A DNA stretch of 64,000 bases from Streptomyces sp. NBC_01750 (GTDB lineage: Bacteria > Actinomycetota > Actinomycetes > Streptomycetales > Streptomycetaceae): the NCBI RefSeq assembly GCF_035918095.1, contig NZ_CP109137.1, positions 8,821,980-8,885,979 of the forward strand, written 5' to 3'. Below the pieces are notes generated by a model that searched no databases, was not told the origin of the DNA, and saw nothing but the letters and a program-made list of their open reading frames with translations. The position numbers and the translations under genes were made by a program. This document shows positions 9,608-17,887 of the stretch, one piece after another; position 1 is the first letter of the stretch; each line of letters begins with the position of its first letter.

Positions 9608-10274
9608 ATCGCGGCACTCATCGTGTCCCACGGTGCCGTGTCGCTTTGCCGGCGGGTTGTCGCCCGGCTCTCTTCCGTGCCGATGTCGTTCATCGTGTCG
9701 CTTTCGGTACCGCTGGTGTGGCCGAGGTCACGCAGTCTCGCGGGGCTTCTTGTGGTCTGTCCGCTAGAGGATCCCAGGCGCGAGCTGCCGTGCCTGGGCA
9801 TGGTGATCTCTGGGGGGTGGCCAGCCAGCGCGGCTAGAACTAGCCGACTTCTTCGCACGCTTCGAACCTCCGGCCGCGGACGAGGACGCCATCGTCTACG
9901 ACGGCGAAGAAGACGCCCTGCTTGCCGCCTTGGACCGAGTCCGCACATCCCCTTGCCCCCGGCGTGACGACTCCTCGGAGGGGCATCGCCGTACAGGAAC
10001 CGCGCGCCGGGTCCGCCGACACTGACCACATGGACAGGCGAGCTGCAGAAGCGTGAGTCGATGAAGCACGCCCAAGTCTGTTGGGATGACATCAACGCAA
10101 TTCCGGGAGAATCTGCGGACACGATGGGCCAGCGCCCCTTGCCGTACCTCACCGACAGGCCAGTTGGTGCGCAAGGGGCAGGGCCAAGATCGACCCACCG
10201 GCCATGGATTTCCCCTCCCTCGCACAATGTCGCAGCCCAGCGGGCGACGCCTTCATCCTTGAGCAACACTCCAC
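9608..10274. other. Rearranged stretch with a possible coding tail
   Basis: Between the GP88 remnant and the ArsR operator there is no intact gene. One + frame near 9840-10023 has protein-like character (ADFFARFEPPAADEDAIVYD, then GEEDALLAALDRVR) and may be the C-terminal end of a lost gene. The boundary near 9607 is an abrupt junction. Confidence 0.35.
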
Positions 10275-10296
10275 GAATTGCAAAATTCTGCAATTC
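10275..10296. promoter_or_regulatory. ArsR-type operator palindrome 1
   Basis: This is a 22-base inverted repeat with arms GAATTGCAAAA and TTCTGCAATTC, with one mismatched pair. It contains AATTG, ten bases, CAATT. It lies 94 bases upstream of the ArsR gene that starts the SulP operon. Two more sites with the same AATTG-N10-CAATT frame occur next to the other two ArsR paralogues, at 16693-16714 and 25906-25925. Confidence 0.75.
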
Positions 10297-10389
10297 AATA
10301 CATGCTGTGTTGGCTGTGTCCGTAGGTAGCCGCGGGCACAGCGCCAAGCGATACCCCGGTGCCCGGGGTGATGAGGAGAGTCCGCGATC

Positions 10390-10731
10390 GTGCCGGTTCC
10401 GCTGTATCAGGCCAAGGCCGAGTTCTTCCGGATGCTGGGGCACCCGGTGCGCATCCGGGTCCTGGAGCTGTTGCAGAACGGGCCGATGCCGGTGCGGGAT
10501 CTGCTCGCATCGATCGAGGTGGAGCCGTCGGCCCTGTCCCAGCAGCTGGCGGTGCTGCGCCGGTCGGGGATCGTGAGGTCAACGCGGGAGGGCTCGACCG
10601 TGGTCTACGAGCTCGCGGGCGGGGATGTCGCGGATCTGATGCGGGCCGCACGGCGGATCCTCACCGAGATGCTGGCCGGGCAGAACGAGCTGCTGGCGGA
10701 GTTGCGGGAAGCCGAGGTCGCGGCGCAGTGA
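10390..10731 (+). CDS. ArsR-family winged-helix repressor 1
   Basis: A 113-residue protein from a GTG start with GAGGAGA about 12 bases upstream. It has the typical ArsR core: AEFFRMLGHPVRIRVLELL, the recognition helix in PSALSQQLAVLRRSGIV, and a wing STREGSTVVYELA. It has no cysteine, so the usual CxC metal site of ArsR/SmtB is absent and the signal must be something else. It overlaps the SulP gene by GTGA and is therefore coupled to it. It is nearly the same as the ArsR at 25336-25689 and a clear relative of that at 16851-17201. Autoregulation through operator 1 is likely. Confidence 0.9.
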   Translation: MPVPLYQAKAEFFRMLGHPVRIRVLELLQNGPMPVRDLLASIEVEPSALSQQLAVLRRSGIVRSTREGSTVVYELAGGDVADLMRAARRILTEMLAGQNELLAELREAEVAAQ

Positions 10732-12461
10732 GTGCGGTCTTCACCTGGGCCGTGGGCCGGGTGCGTTCCCTGCTGCCTGCCCGCGCCGACTTCCTGCTCA
10801 TGGCGCGCAACCCACGCCGCGATCTGCTGGCGGGCATCACGGTGGCGATCGTGGCGCTGCCGCTCGCGCTGGGCTTCGGGGTGTCCTCCGGGCTCGGCGC
10901 GGAGGCGGGGCTTGCCACCGCCGTGGTCGCCGGTGCGCTCGCCGCGCTGTTCGGCGGCTCCAATCTCCAGGTTTCCGGCCCCACCGGGGCCATGACGGTG
11001 GTGCTGGTGCCGATCGTCGCCGAGTACGGGCCCGGCGGGGTGCTGACGGTCGGAGTGCTGGCCGGGCTGATCCTGATCGCACTCGCCCTGCTGCGCGCCG
11101 GGAAGTACATGCAGTACATCCCGGCCCCGGTGGTGGAGGGTTTCACCCTCGGCATCGCGTGCGTGATCGGGCTTCAGCAGATCCCGAACGCGCTCGGAGT
11201 GGCCAAGCCCGAGGGCGACCGGGTCCTGGTGGTGACCTGGCGGGCCGTCGAAGCGTTCGTACGCACACCGAACTGGACCGCCGTCGCGCTCACGGCCGGT
11301 GTCGCCGTCGTGATGCTCCTCGGTGCGCGCTGGCGGCCGACCGTCCCCTTCTCGATCGTCGCGGTGATCGCCGCGACCCTCGTCGCACAGCTCTTCCATC
11401 TGGACGCTGCCGCGCCGATCGGTGATCTGCCGTCCGGGCTGCCCGCTCCGTCGCTGGGCTTCCTCGACCTGTCGGCGCTCGGTTCTCTGATGGCCCCGGC
11501 GGTCGCCGTGGCCGCGCTCGCGGCGCTGGAGTCGCTGCTGTCGGCCACCGTCGCGGACGGTATGACGGTGGGCCAGAAGCACGACCCGGACAAGGAGTTG
11601 TTCGGTCAGGGCATCGCGAACCTGGCCGCGCCGCTGTTCGGCGGGGTCCCGGCGACGGCCGCCATCGCCCGTACGGCGGTCAACGTCCGTACCGGCGCGG
11701 GCTCGCGGCTCGCGGCGCTCGCTCACGCCGCCGTCCTCGCGGTGATCGTCTTCACCGCCGCCCCGCTGGTCTCCAAGATCCCCCTGGCCGCGCTCGCGGG
11801 CGTGCTGCTGGCGACCGCGATCCGCATGGTCGAGGTCGGCGCGTTGCGCGCCATGGCCCGAGCGACCCGATCCGATGCCCTCGTGCTCGTACTGACGGCC
11901 GTCGCCACGCTCGCCCTGGACCTGGTCTACGCGGTGATCATCGGCCTGGTCGTGGCCGGGGCACTGGCCCTGCGGGCGGTGGCCAAACAGGCCCGGATGG
12001 ATCAGGTGGACTTCCGGCCCGACCTGCCCGGCGAGCACAGCGACGAGGAACACGCCCTGCTGGCCGAGCACATCGTGGCCTACCGGATCGACGGGCCGCT
12101 GTTCTTCGCCGGCGCGCACCGCTTCCTGCTGGAGCTGAGCGAGGTCGCCGACGTCCGTGTCGTCATCCTGCGCATGTCGCGCATCACGACCATGGACGCC
12201 ACCGGTGCACTGGTCCTCAAGGACGCCGTGCAGAAGCTCAACCGGCGCGGCATCGCGGTGATGACGTCCGGGATACGGCCCGGACAGCGGCGCGTCCTCG
12301 ACTCCGTCGGCGCGTTGGATCTTCTGCGGCTGGAGGGGCGGGAGTACGCGACCACCCCGGAGGCCATCGCCGGTGCCCGCGCCCATCTGCAGGGTGCCGG
12401 GGTCCTGCCCGCCGTTCCCGCGCAGTCGCCCGCCCCCGTCGCCGAAGAGGCTTCCCGATGA
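10728..12461 (+). CDS. SulP-family anion transporter with C-terminal STAS domain
   Basis: 577 residues from the GTG that overlaps the ArsR stop. About 10-12 membrane segments cover residues 20-430, beginning with DLLAGITVAIVALPLALGFG and including the SulP signature region LFGGSNLQVSGPTGAMTVVL. A cytoplasmic STAS domain follows (VVILRMSRITTMDATGALVL). SulP proteins carry sulfate, bicarbonate or other anions, usually with sodium or protons. The substrate is not readable here; the ArsR partner and the hydrogenase-like operon nearby make bicarbonate as plausible as sulfate. The downstream gene overlaps by ATGA. Confidence 0.9.
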   Translation: MSAVFTWAVGRVRSLLPARADFLLMARNPRRDLLAGITVAIVALPLALGFGVSSGLGAEAGLATAVVAGALAALFGGSNLQVSGPTGAMTVVLVPIVAEYGPGGVLTVGVLAGLILIALALLRAGKYMQYIPAPVVEGFTLGIACVIGLQQIPNALGVAKPEGDRVLVVTWRAVEAFVRTPNWTAVALTAGVAVVMLLGARWRPTVPFSIVAVIAATLVAQLFHLDAAAPIGDLPSGLPAPSLGFLDLSALGSLMAPAVAVAALAALESLLSATVADGMTVGQKHDPDKELFGQGIANLAAPLFGGVPATAAIARTAVNVRTGAGSRLAALAHAAVLAVIVFTAAPLVSKIPLAALAGVLLATAIRMVEVGALRAMARATRSDALVLVLTAVATLALDLVYAVIIGLVVAGALALRAVAKQARMDQVDFRPDLPGEHSDEEHALLAEHIVAYRIDGPLFFAGAHRFLLELSEVADVRVVILRMSRITTMDATGALVLKDAVQKLNRRGIAVMTSGIRPGQRRVLDSVGALDLLRLEGREYATTPEAIAGARAHLQGAGVLPAVPAQSPAPVAEEASR

Positions 12462-12868
12462 CCGTCCCCGTCTCCCGTCGCATGGTCGAGGTGTCCGGCA
12501 CCGAAGCCCTGTGGCTGCTCGAAGGTGCCGCCCAGGGACGGCTCGTGTACGTCCAGCGCGAGAGCGCGGTGATACGTCCGGCGGTGCACATCCTCCAGTA
12601 CGGCCGCTTGATCGTCCGCACCCCGGCCCAGGCGGCAGCCCTTTCCGGGAGGGCCGCGCTCACGTACCACGCGGACGAGATCCGCGTGGCCGGCGGCACC
12701 GGGTGGACGGTGACGGCGACCGGTCCGGCCGAGGTGATCACCGACCCCGATGAGGCCGCCCACTACCGCCGTACGCTGCCCGGCTGGGTCCACGGCCCGC
12801 ACGACACCCTCGTCCGGATCCGCCCGCAGACGGTGACCGGCTTCCGCCTCGCCCACGAGGGTGCCTGA
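12458..12868 (+). CDS. Pyridoxamine 5'-phosphate oxidase-like flavin-binding protein
   Basis: 136 residues, ATGA overlap with the SulP gene. The fold signature is EALWLLEGAAQGRLVYVQRE, then AVIRPAVHILQYGRLIVRTP and a final strand WTVTATGPAEVI. This is the small actinobacterial split-barrel type that often sits beside stress or hypoxia genes; in M. tuberculosis the Rv0080 relative lies beside the ArsR gene Rv0081. A flavin or F420 reductase role is possible. It is coupled also to the next gene by TGATG. Confidence 0.75.
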   Translation: MTVPVSRRMVEVSGTEALWLLEGAAQGRLVYVQRESAVIRPAVHILQYGRLIVRTPAQAAALSGRAALTYHADEIRVAGGTGWTVTATGPAEVITDPDEAAHYRRTLPGWVHGPHDTLVRIRPQTVTGFRLAHEGA

Positions 12869-13290
12869 TGGCCGCTCAGCTCGAGAGCCTGCCCTACCGG
12901 CATGTGCTGACTGTTCCCGCCATAGGGTCCGCTGTCCGGATAGCGCGCGAGACCACCGAACAGGTGCTGGTGGAGTGGGGCATCAGCCGGCGCCACCCCA
13001 CGGTCGATCCCGCGTTGCTGATCCTGAGCGAGCTGGTCACCAACAGCGTGCGGCACGCCGCCGTGCTCTCCCCGAACGTCACGGTGATCTACGCGGCGAG
13101 CCATGACACGTTCGCGTTCGCCGTCCACGACCGCCACCCCTACCAGCCAGCCCTTCTGCACGCCCATATCAGCCACCGCGGGGGTCTGGCCACTGTCGTC
13201 GAGCTCACCCTCGGCCTCGGCGGCACCGCGGTCGTACGCGCGGACGCTGACGGCCGCGGCAAAAGCGTGTGGATCACCCTCCCCCTGTGA
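12868..13290 (+). CDS. Anti-sigma-type ATP-binding protein (HATPase_c)
   Basis: A 140-residue stand-alone GHKL/HATPase domain of the RsbW/SpoIIAB-like type common in Streptomyces. The N-box is in LLILSELVTNSVRHA, and a later glycine box is RGGLATVVELT, with GKSVWITLPL as the final strand. Such proteins phosphorylate STAS-domain partners or bind sigma factors. The STAS gene immediately downstream is the obvious partner, so this looks like a partner-switching pair inside the SulP operon. Confidence 0.85.
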   Translation: MAAQLESLPYRHVLTVPAIGSAVRIARETTEQVLVEWGISRRHPTVDPALLILSELVTNSVRHAAVLSPNVTVIYAASHDTFAFAVHDRHPYQPALLHAHISHRGGLATVVELTLGLGGTAVVRADADGRGKSVWITLPL

Positions 13291-13306
13291 GAACGAGAGA
13301 GCGACG

Positions 13307-13714
13307 ATGACCATCGAGTGGCGTTACACCACACACCAGGACCTCGGAGTCCTCTCCCTGACCGGATTCCTCGGCGCGGATGCCGTGGCCCGCTTCACCG
13401 GCGCCGTCGGCTGGGCCCTGGCCCGCGGCACGGGACCGGTCATCCTCGACCTCACCGGGCTCCGCGGCTGGTCGGCCGGGGGCCAACTGGCCGTCGCCCA
13501 GGCAGCACGCCAACTCGCAGACGAAGGACGGCGCCTGGAGCTGGCAGCGATCCCCGCCGACGGCTCCCTCGTCCCCGACGGCAGCCACCCGCCCATCCCT
13601 GTGCACGGTGATCTGGCCACTGCCCTCGCCACGCACCAGGACGTGAGCAGCCCGGCGCGGGAATGGTGCAGCGACGACTGGCCGGGCGCGGGGAACCCGG
13701 CCGTTCAAGGCTAG
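13307..13714 (+). CDS. STAS-domain protein (anti-anti-sigma type)
   Basis: 135 residues; ATG at 13307 behind GAGAGAG. The core is YTTHQDLGVLSLTGFLGADA followed by PVILDLTGLRGWSAGGQLAV. The serine in GWSAGG lies where RsbV/SpoIIAA proteins are phosphorylated. Asp and Ser are retained, so kinase control by the upstream HATPase protein is plausible. A second STAS protein of the same build is encoded at 16095-16457, with GWSTEG at the same place. Confidence 0.8.
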   Translation: MTIEWRYTTHQDLGVLSLTGFLGADAVARFTGAVGWALARGTGPVILDLTGLRGWSAGGQLAVAQAARQLADEGRRLELAAIPADGSLVPDGSHPPIPVHGDLATALATHQDVSSPAREWCSDDWPGAGNPAVQG

Positions 13715-13760
13715 CGGTAAGAGATATACACACAGGAACGAAAGCAGACAGGGAAGCAGC

Positions 13761-13982
13761 ATGAGCGACGTGATCGTGAAGGACAGCAACGGAACCCCGC
13801 TTCAGGACGGCGACTCCGTGACGCTGATCAAGGACCTGAAGGTGAAGGGGACCTCCGAGACCCTCAAGCGCGGAACGCTGGTGAAGAACATCCGGCTCAC
13901 CAGCAAGCCCGGCGAGGTCGAGTGCAACACCAAGAAGGTCAAGGGTCTGGTCCTCAAGACCGAATTCCTCAAGAAGGCCTGA
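13761..13982 (+). CDS. PhnA/YjdM C-terminal domain protein without zinc ribbon
   Basis: 73 residues: VIVKDSNGTPLQDGDSVTLI, KDLKVKGTSETLKRGTLVKN and LVLKTEFLKKA match the beta-barrel C-terminal domain of PhnA (YjdM). The usual N-terminal zinc ribbon (CPxC...CxxC) is absent, which makes this a domain-only form. The family name comes from the phosphonate operon, but its biochemical role is uncertain. It follows the STAS gene after 46 bases with its own ribosome site. Confidence 0.8.
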   Translation: MSDVIVKDSNGTPLQDGDSVTLIKDLKVKGTSETLKRGTLVKNIRLTSKPGEVECNTKKVKGLVLKTEFLKKA

Positions 13983-14230
13983 CCCCGGCTCTCCAGCCAT
14001 GCCCACTTCGGCTGCCCTGGTTCCCCTGCTGCACATCGTCCCGTCGAAGACAGACACGGAACGTCTGCTGGTCATCTCGCCCGAGCTTGCTGACGTGCTC
14101 AGTGCCGTCGTCTGCCGAGTACGCGACGACAACGGGGCAGTTCCATGTCACCGCCTACGACATCCAGGAACGAGTCTGGAACCCGCCACCTGCCCTGCGT
14201 CAGCGGGGCCGCAGTGGACGGTAACGTAAG

Positions 14231-14836
14231 CTAAACGGCCGTCAGTTCGAAGATGAACTGGTTGCGACCGTCCCGCTTGTACCTCATGTTGTCGGGGAAG
14301 TTCGTCTCGTCGGCGACATCGACCGACTTTGTGGTGCCGTTCCAGGCGAAGTAGACGGATCCCGTGGCGACGTAGTTTCCGCTTTGCTCGTCGCGGACGT
14401 AGATGGCTGTGGTCACGGGCGGGCCGTCCTCCGGCATGATGCCGACCAGGCCGTACTCGAGGTCCCCGGAATAGACCAGGATCTGGCCCACCTCAAAGGA
14501 GTCCACCTTCAGGCTGTACTGCCGGTTCTGCCCACCGGTGAGGTCTTCCAGCCGGACCGCGATGGGCAGCGTGGTGTCCCGGGTGACCTTGAACCTCGAC
14601 AGACCTCCGATGCCGGTGATGTCCGACTGGTCGAGATTCCACTCCCGGTACTTGCCGGTCTGGTTGGCGTGCTGCCAGGCGAGCACCTTTGCCTGCTGGC
14701 CCACCTTCAACGACTTGAACTTGTCGTTGAGCTCGCCCGGATGGAGATTCTCGTCGGCGCCAAGGTCGTAAGTGTGCGCCTCGCCCGCAAAGGAGAGCTG
14801 GGCGTAGAAGGTGACCTGGTCGTCTTTCATGTGCAC
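14231..14836 (-). CDS. Unknown beta-rich protein, possibly beta/gamma-crystallin-like
   Basis: 201 residues, acidic, no signal peptide. The middle segment WNLDQSDITGIGGLSRFKV resembles the DLxDIxxIGGLSRFxV strand of beta/gamma-crystallin domains, which bind calcium. The rest alternates hydrophobic and charged residues as in beta sandwiches (YSLKVDSFEVGQILVYSG, GNYVATGSVYFAWNG). Neighbours converge from both sides, so context says nothing. The gene is less GC-rich than the SulP operon. Function unknown. Confidence 0.5.
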   Translation of the reverse strand: MHMKDDQVTFYAQLSFAGEAHTYDLGADENLHPGELNDKFKSLKVGQQAKVLAWQHANQTGKYREWNLDQSDITGIGGLSRFKVTRDTTLPIAVRLEDLTGGQNRQYSLKVDSFEVGQILVYSGDLEYGLVGIMPEDGPPVTTAIYVRDEQSGNYVATGSVYFAWNGTTKSVDVADETNFPDNMRYKRDGRNQFIFELTAV

Positions 14837-15129
14837 CCCGAATCGACTACTGAAAGTTGATCAAGTATCACTCGGCGGAGTCATCGGCTGACCGGCGACA
14901 CACCCACAGATGCGCGGGGAGCCCCAGGGACCTTCGGCCGGCGGGCGACGGAGCACCAGTGCGGTAAGTCGCAGGTGTCTGCAATTGGGCAGCCGTCGGC
15001 ACGCGGAACAGTGAAGTGCGGTGGTGGGAACCACCGCGCCCAGATACCGGGTGAGGCTGGCCGCCCCCGTAGGACGGACAGCACAGGAGGTGCGGGTGGC
15101 GGTCAGAGGCCGCCCCAGCAGACGCAGGG

Positions 15130-15234
15130 CCACCGCGCCCCGAGCGCCGCGGTGACCCGATGCACCCGTTCCGTCGCGATCAGCACGTAGACGGTCGCGA
15201 ACACCGCGACCGTCAGCCACGCCGTGACACTCAC
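15130..15234 (-). pseudogene. N-terminal relic of an SLC13/ArsB-type permease
   Basis: From a GTG at 15234 the frame reads VSVTAWLTVAVFATVYVLIA, then TERVHRVTAALG, which is the start of actinobacterial SLC13/ArsB-type membrane carriers. After about 33 codons the frame changes (the alternative frame gives AVALRLLG) and no further membrane segments follow. Only the first transmembrane helix remains. Confidence 0.5.
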
Positions 15235-15661
15235 GGCGGACTCACCCCGCAGCTACGGACCGGCTGAACGAGTGCGGGATATGGACACAGATACGGGCGG
15301 GCTCCTGGAGTAGTCATCGGCGCGGACTCCGTTCGTGCCGTGGCCACGAACACCCAGCACCAGCCCAGCGCGACCCTCCTCGATCCAGCAGCCGGGTGAA
15401 GCCGTAGGGTTGTTCCTCAACCCCACCATTACCCGCAGCCCCAAGCGCGGACCATCGGGTCCAACACCCATCTTCAGCCAGGACGTGACGCTGCCGCCGG
15501 ACAGCAGTCTCCGGGGGCTGCGGAGGCGTCTGTACGCCAGAAAGTGCACCGCAATGCTCGGATTCGAAAGCCCACCTACGAGTTCCTTCGGAACTCCTCG
15601 CCCAGTTGAAGTGTGCAGCCACCGTCAAGCGCACATGCGCGAGGCCGCGCGGCTGCGCCGG
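15235..15661. other. Gap between two gene relics
   Basis: About 430 bases with no frame that looks like protein and no ribosome site. It separates the permease relic from the acetyl-CoA synthetase tail and is probably deletion debris. Confidence 0.35.
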
Positions 15662-15907
15662 AACGTGTGGATCGTCGCCGACACGCCCAAGACCCGCTCG
15701 GGGAAGATCATGCGCCGGGTGATCACCGGGATCTCCAACTTCGCCGACGTCGGCCACGTCACCACTCTGGCCAACCCCGAGATTGTCGACGACACCCGCC
15801 ACCACATCCAAAACGCGAAGCTCGCCCGTGGCGCCACTCCCCGCGAACTCTCACGCAAGAAGCCCAGGAAATCCGGGACTTCGGCAAGGCCGAACAGCGG
15901 CGCCTGA
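15662..15907 (+). pseudogene. C-terminal relic of acetyl-CoA synthetase
   Basis: The sequence VWIVADTPKTRSGKIMRRVI carries the conserved C-terminal PKTRSGK(I)MRR motif of AMP-forming acetyl-CoA synthetase, whose lysine is the acetylation site. It is followed by GHVTTLANPEIVDD, also typical. Everything upstream (about 85% of the enzyme, including the adenylate-forming motifs) is absent. It cannot make an active enzyme. Confidence 0.75.
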
Positions 15908-16094
15908 AGAACGCCACAGGTGGGGACACGAGGCCGGACCACCCTCGCGTCGGACGGCACCGTCCTCACCGCGGCCGGGGGCGTGGCAGGCGTAGACGAT
16001 CTCGCGGGCCTTGAGGAACCGGCGCCGCTCGCCACATGTCGGCGGTGTGCCGGCGGAACGTGATCCGCGGGATCCTGTGGAGGGTGGGCTGTGG

Positions 16095-16457
16095 TCAGCC
16101 GGAGGCCGCTGTGTGGGCGTCGAGGGCGCTGTTCAGGTCCGGGTAGACGCTTATCGAGTCGGCCTGGTCGGCCCATGAGTGCGTTGCCTCGAGGCGGTCC
16201 AGGCCGCACACGGCGAGGGCACGTTCATTTGCCCCCAGTACGGCGGCTGTCTGCAGGACCGCCGTCTTTCCCTCTGTGCTCCAGCCCAGCAGCTCGGTCA
16301 GGTCCAGGACGACAGCACCTGTGCTGCGGGCCGCCACCCAGCCGAACCCCTCCGAAAAGCGGTCGACCGCACTGCTGCCGAGGAACCCGGCAACACTCAT
16401 GACCGCCACGCCGCGCTGTTCCCCGAAACTCCAGCTGATGCTCATGGGCGGCGCCAT
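16095..16457 (-). CDS. STAS-domain protein 2
   Basis: 120 residues. The segment GVAVMSVAGFLGSSAVDRFS and VVLDLTELLGWSTEGKTAVL give a STAS fold with serine at the usual phosphorylation place, as in the protein at 13307. It follows a small zinc-finger gene in the same direction with only two bases between them. Both read away from ArsR 2 and share its operator region. A kinase partner could be either HATPase protein of the window (12868 or 24830). Confidence 0.75.
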   Translation of the reverse strand: MAPPMSISWSFGEQRGVAVMSVAGFLGSSAVDRFSEGFGWVAARSTGAVVLDLTELLGWSTEGKTAVLQTAAVLGANERALAVCGLDRLEATHSWADQADSISVYPDLNSALDAHTAASG

Positions 16458-16459
16458 TC

Positions 16460-16666
16460 TCAGTGCTCGCCGTCGGACAGCTTCGGGCTGCCGGCCAGGG
16501 GGGCGGTGTGCCCGATCCAGCCGCGCTCGAGGTCCATGCTCAGCAGGCGCTCATGCCCGCAGCGGGGGCATGAGCCGTCAGGTTCGACGGCCGCGGGCAG
16601 GCACTTGAGACGGCACGCGAAGCACTTGAGCAGAGCACTGCCACCACGCAGGCGTGGAATTCTCAT
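16460..16666 (-). CDS. Small zinc-finger protein
   Basis: 68 residues from the ATG at 16666 (MRIPRLRGGSALLKCFACRL). Two pairs, CFACRLKC and CPRCGHERL, could hold one zinc. It is the first gene of a two-gene leftward operon with the STAS protein and starts 27 bases from operator 2, so it should be controlled by an ArsR protein. Function unknown. Confidence 0.6.
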   Translation of the reverse strand: MRIPRLRGGSALLKCFACRLKCLPAAVEPDGSCPRCGHERLLSMDLERGWIGHTAPLAGSPKLSDGEH

Positions 16667-16692
16667 CCCGAACCTCCCACTCTCGACCTTCA

Positions 16693-16714
16693 GAATTGCT
16701 AATCTTAGCAATTC
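16693..16714. promoter_or_regulatory. ArsR-type operator palindrome 2
   Basis: A perfect inverted repeat: arms GAATTGCTAA and TTAGCAATTC around TC. It lies between the leftward zinc-finger/STAS operon and the rightward ArsR-Hyc operon, so one site could control both. It keeps AATTG-N10-CAATT, as do operators 1 and 3. Confidence 0.8.
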
Positions 16715-16850
16715 CCGAGGTCATCACGTTGGTGGGATGGCGCGAGGATGGCTCCATGGTGAAGAGTTTTGGGTGGATGGGATGCACGGTGCAGGCATGG
16801 CAACGATCGTCCGGCCTTACGGCGGCACGCGCGGGCGCGGGGCCGGTTCA

Positions 16851-17201
16851 GTGAGCGCGCCGCTGTACCAACTGAAGGCGGAGTTCTTCAAGACGCTGGG
16901 CCATCCGGTGCGGATCCGGGTGCTGGAGCTGCTGAGCGAGCGTGAGCATGCGGTCTCCGAGATGCTGCTGGTAGTGGGGGTCGAGCCTGCCCACCTCTCG
17001 CAGCAGCTGGCTGTCCTGCGCCGGGCCAATCTGGTCATAACCCGCCGGGAGGGTTCGGCCGTTTTCTACTCGCTGACCAGTCCGCAGGTGGCTGAGCTGC
17101 TGAGGGTCGCGCGGGCGATCCTGTCCGGTGTGCTGGCGGGTCAGGCCGAACTGCTCGCCGACCTGCAGGCGGCGGCGTCCGAGGGAGAACCGCGGACCTG
17201 A
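16851..17201 (+). CDS. ArsR-family repressor 2 (Rv0081-like position)
   Basis: 116 residues from a GTG at 16851, chosen because the ArsR homology begins directly there (SAPLYQLKAEFFKTLGHPVR). The recognition helix is AHLSQQLAVLRRANLV and the wing TRREGSAVFYSLT. It has no cysteine and so no classical metal site. It heads a hydrogenase-like operon in the same order as M. tuberculosis Rv0081 (ArsR) followed by Rv0082-Rv0087, a hypoxia-related locus. Operator 2 lies 137 bases upstream. Confidence 0.85.
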   Translation: MSAPLYQLKAEFFKTLGHPVRIRVLELLSEREHAVSEMLLVVGVEPAHLSQQLAVLRRANLVITRREGSAVFYSLTSPQVAELLRVARAILSGVLAGQAELLADLQAAASEGEPRT

Positions 17202-17407
17202 GCCGTCCCCAGACCGGCGGCCGCCCTTCGGCGTGCATGGACAGCGCTCTGCGCGGCGAGGGGCGCCGCCTTCAACCCGCCGACGCGCAGCCGACAAAAT
17301 CTCAACAAAATAGTCAAAGCGCAAGAAAAAAGGGCGTAACTCCGGCTGTGGAGACGTCCGTTAGCCACCTGCGGAAGAGTCCTCACCAGCATCCGGGAGG
17401 GGCGTTC

Positions 17408-17887
17408 ATGGGCTTGCTGCGCAAGATCCGCGACACCGGGCGGGTGGCTGAACCTGCTCCGCCCTCGGCGGTGGAACCGCTGCCGAGGGCGCGCGGGTTG
17501 GGCGGATCGGTGCAGGTGCGCTGTGTGGATGCCGGGTCGTGCAACGGATGCGAGATCGAGATCGCGGCGGCCTTCGGCCCGGTCTACGACGTGGAGCGGT
17601 ACGGAGCCCGGCTGGTGGCCTCGCCCCGGCATGCGGATGTGGCCCTGGTGACCGGGCCGGTCACGCGGAACATGGCCGAGCCGCTGCGGCGCACGGTGGC
17701 GGCCATGCCCGAGCCGCGGCTGGTGGTCGCGGTCGGGGACTGTGCGGTCAACTGCGGTGAGTTCGCGGGAGGGTACGGAGTCGAGGGCGCGGTCGCGGAT
17801 GTCGTACCGGTCGATCTCGAGGTGCCGGGGTGCCCGCCGACGCCGGACGACATCGTGGCGGCGCTGCGGCGGGTGACCGGCCGGTGA
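17408..17887 (+). CDS. NuoB/hydrogenase small subunit-like protein (Rv0082-like)
   Basis: 159 residues; ATG at 17408 behind GGGAGGGG. The iron-sulfur ligands are kept: CVDAGSCNGCEIEI, then VVAVGDCAVNCGEFAGGYG and VPGCPPTPDDIV, four cysteines as for the proximal [4Fe-4S] (N2-type) cluster of complex I and group 4 hydrogenases. It should sit on the cytoplasmic face and pass electrons to the large subunit. The next gene overlaps by GTGA. Confidence 0.85.
   Translation: MGLLRKIRDTGRVAEPAPPSAVEPLPRARGLGGSVQVRCVDAGSCNGCEIEIAAAFGPVYDVERYGARLVASPRHADVALVTGPVTRNMAEPLRRTVAAMPEPRLVVAVGDCAVNCGEFAGGYGVEGAVADVVPVDLEVPGCPPTPDDIVAALRRVTGR

Noticed and set aside
10605..12386. 593-codon minus-strand frame opposite the SulP gene
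   Set aside because: Gln/Arg/Gly-rich shadow; the + strand has a clear SulP protein with STAS domain and coupled neighbours.
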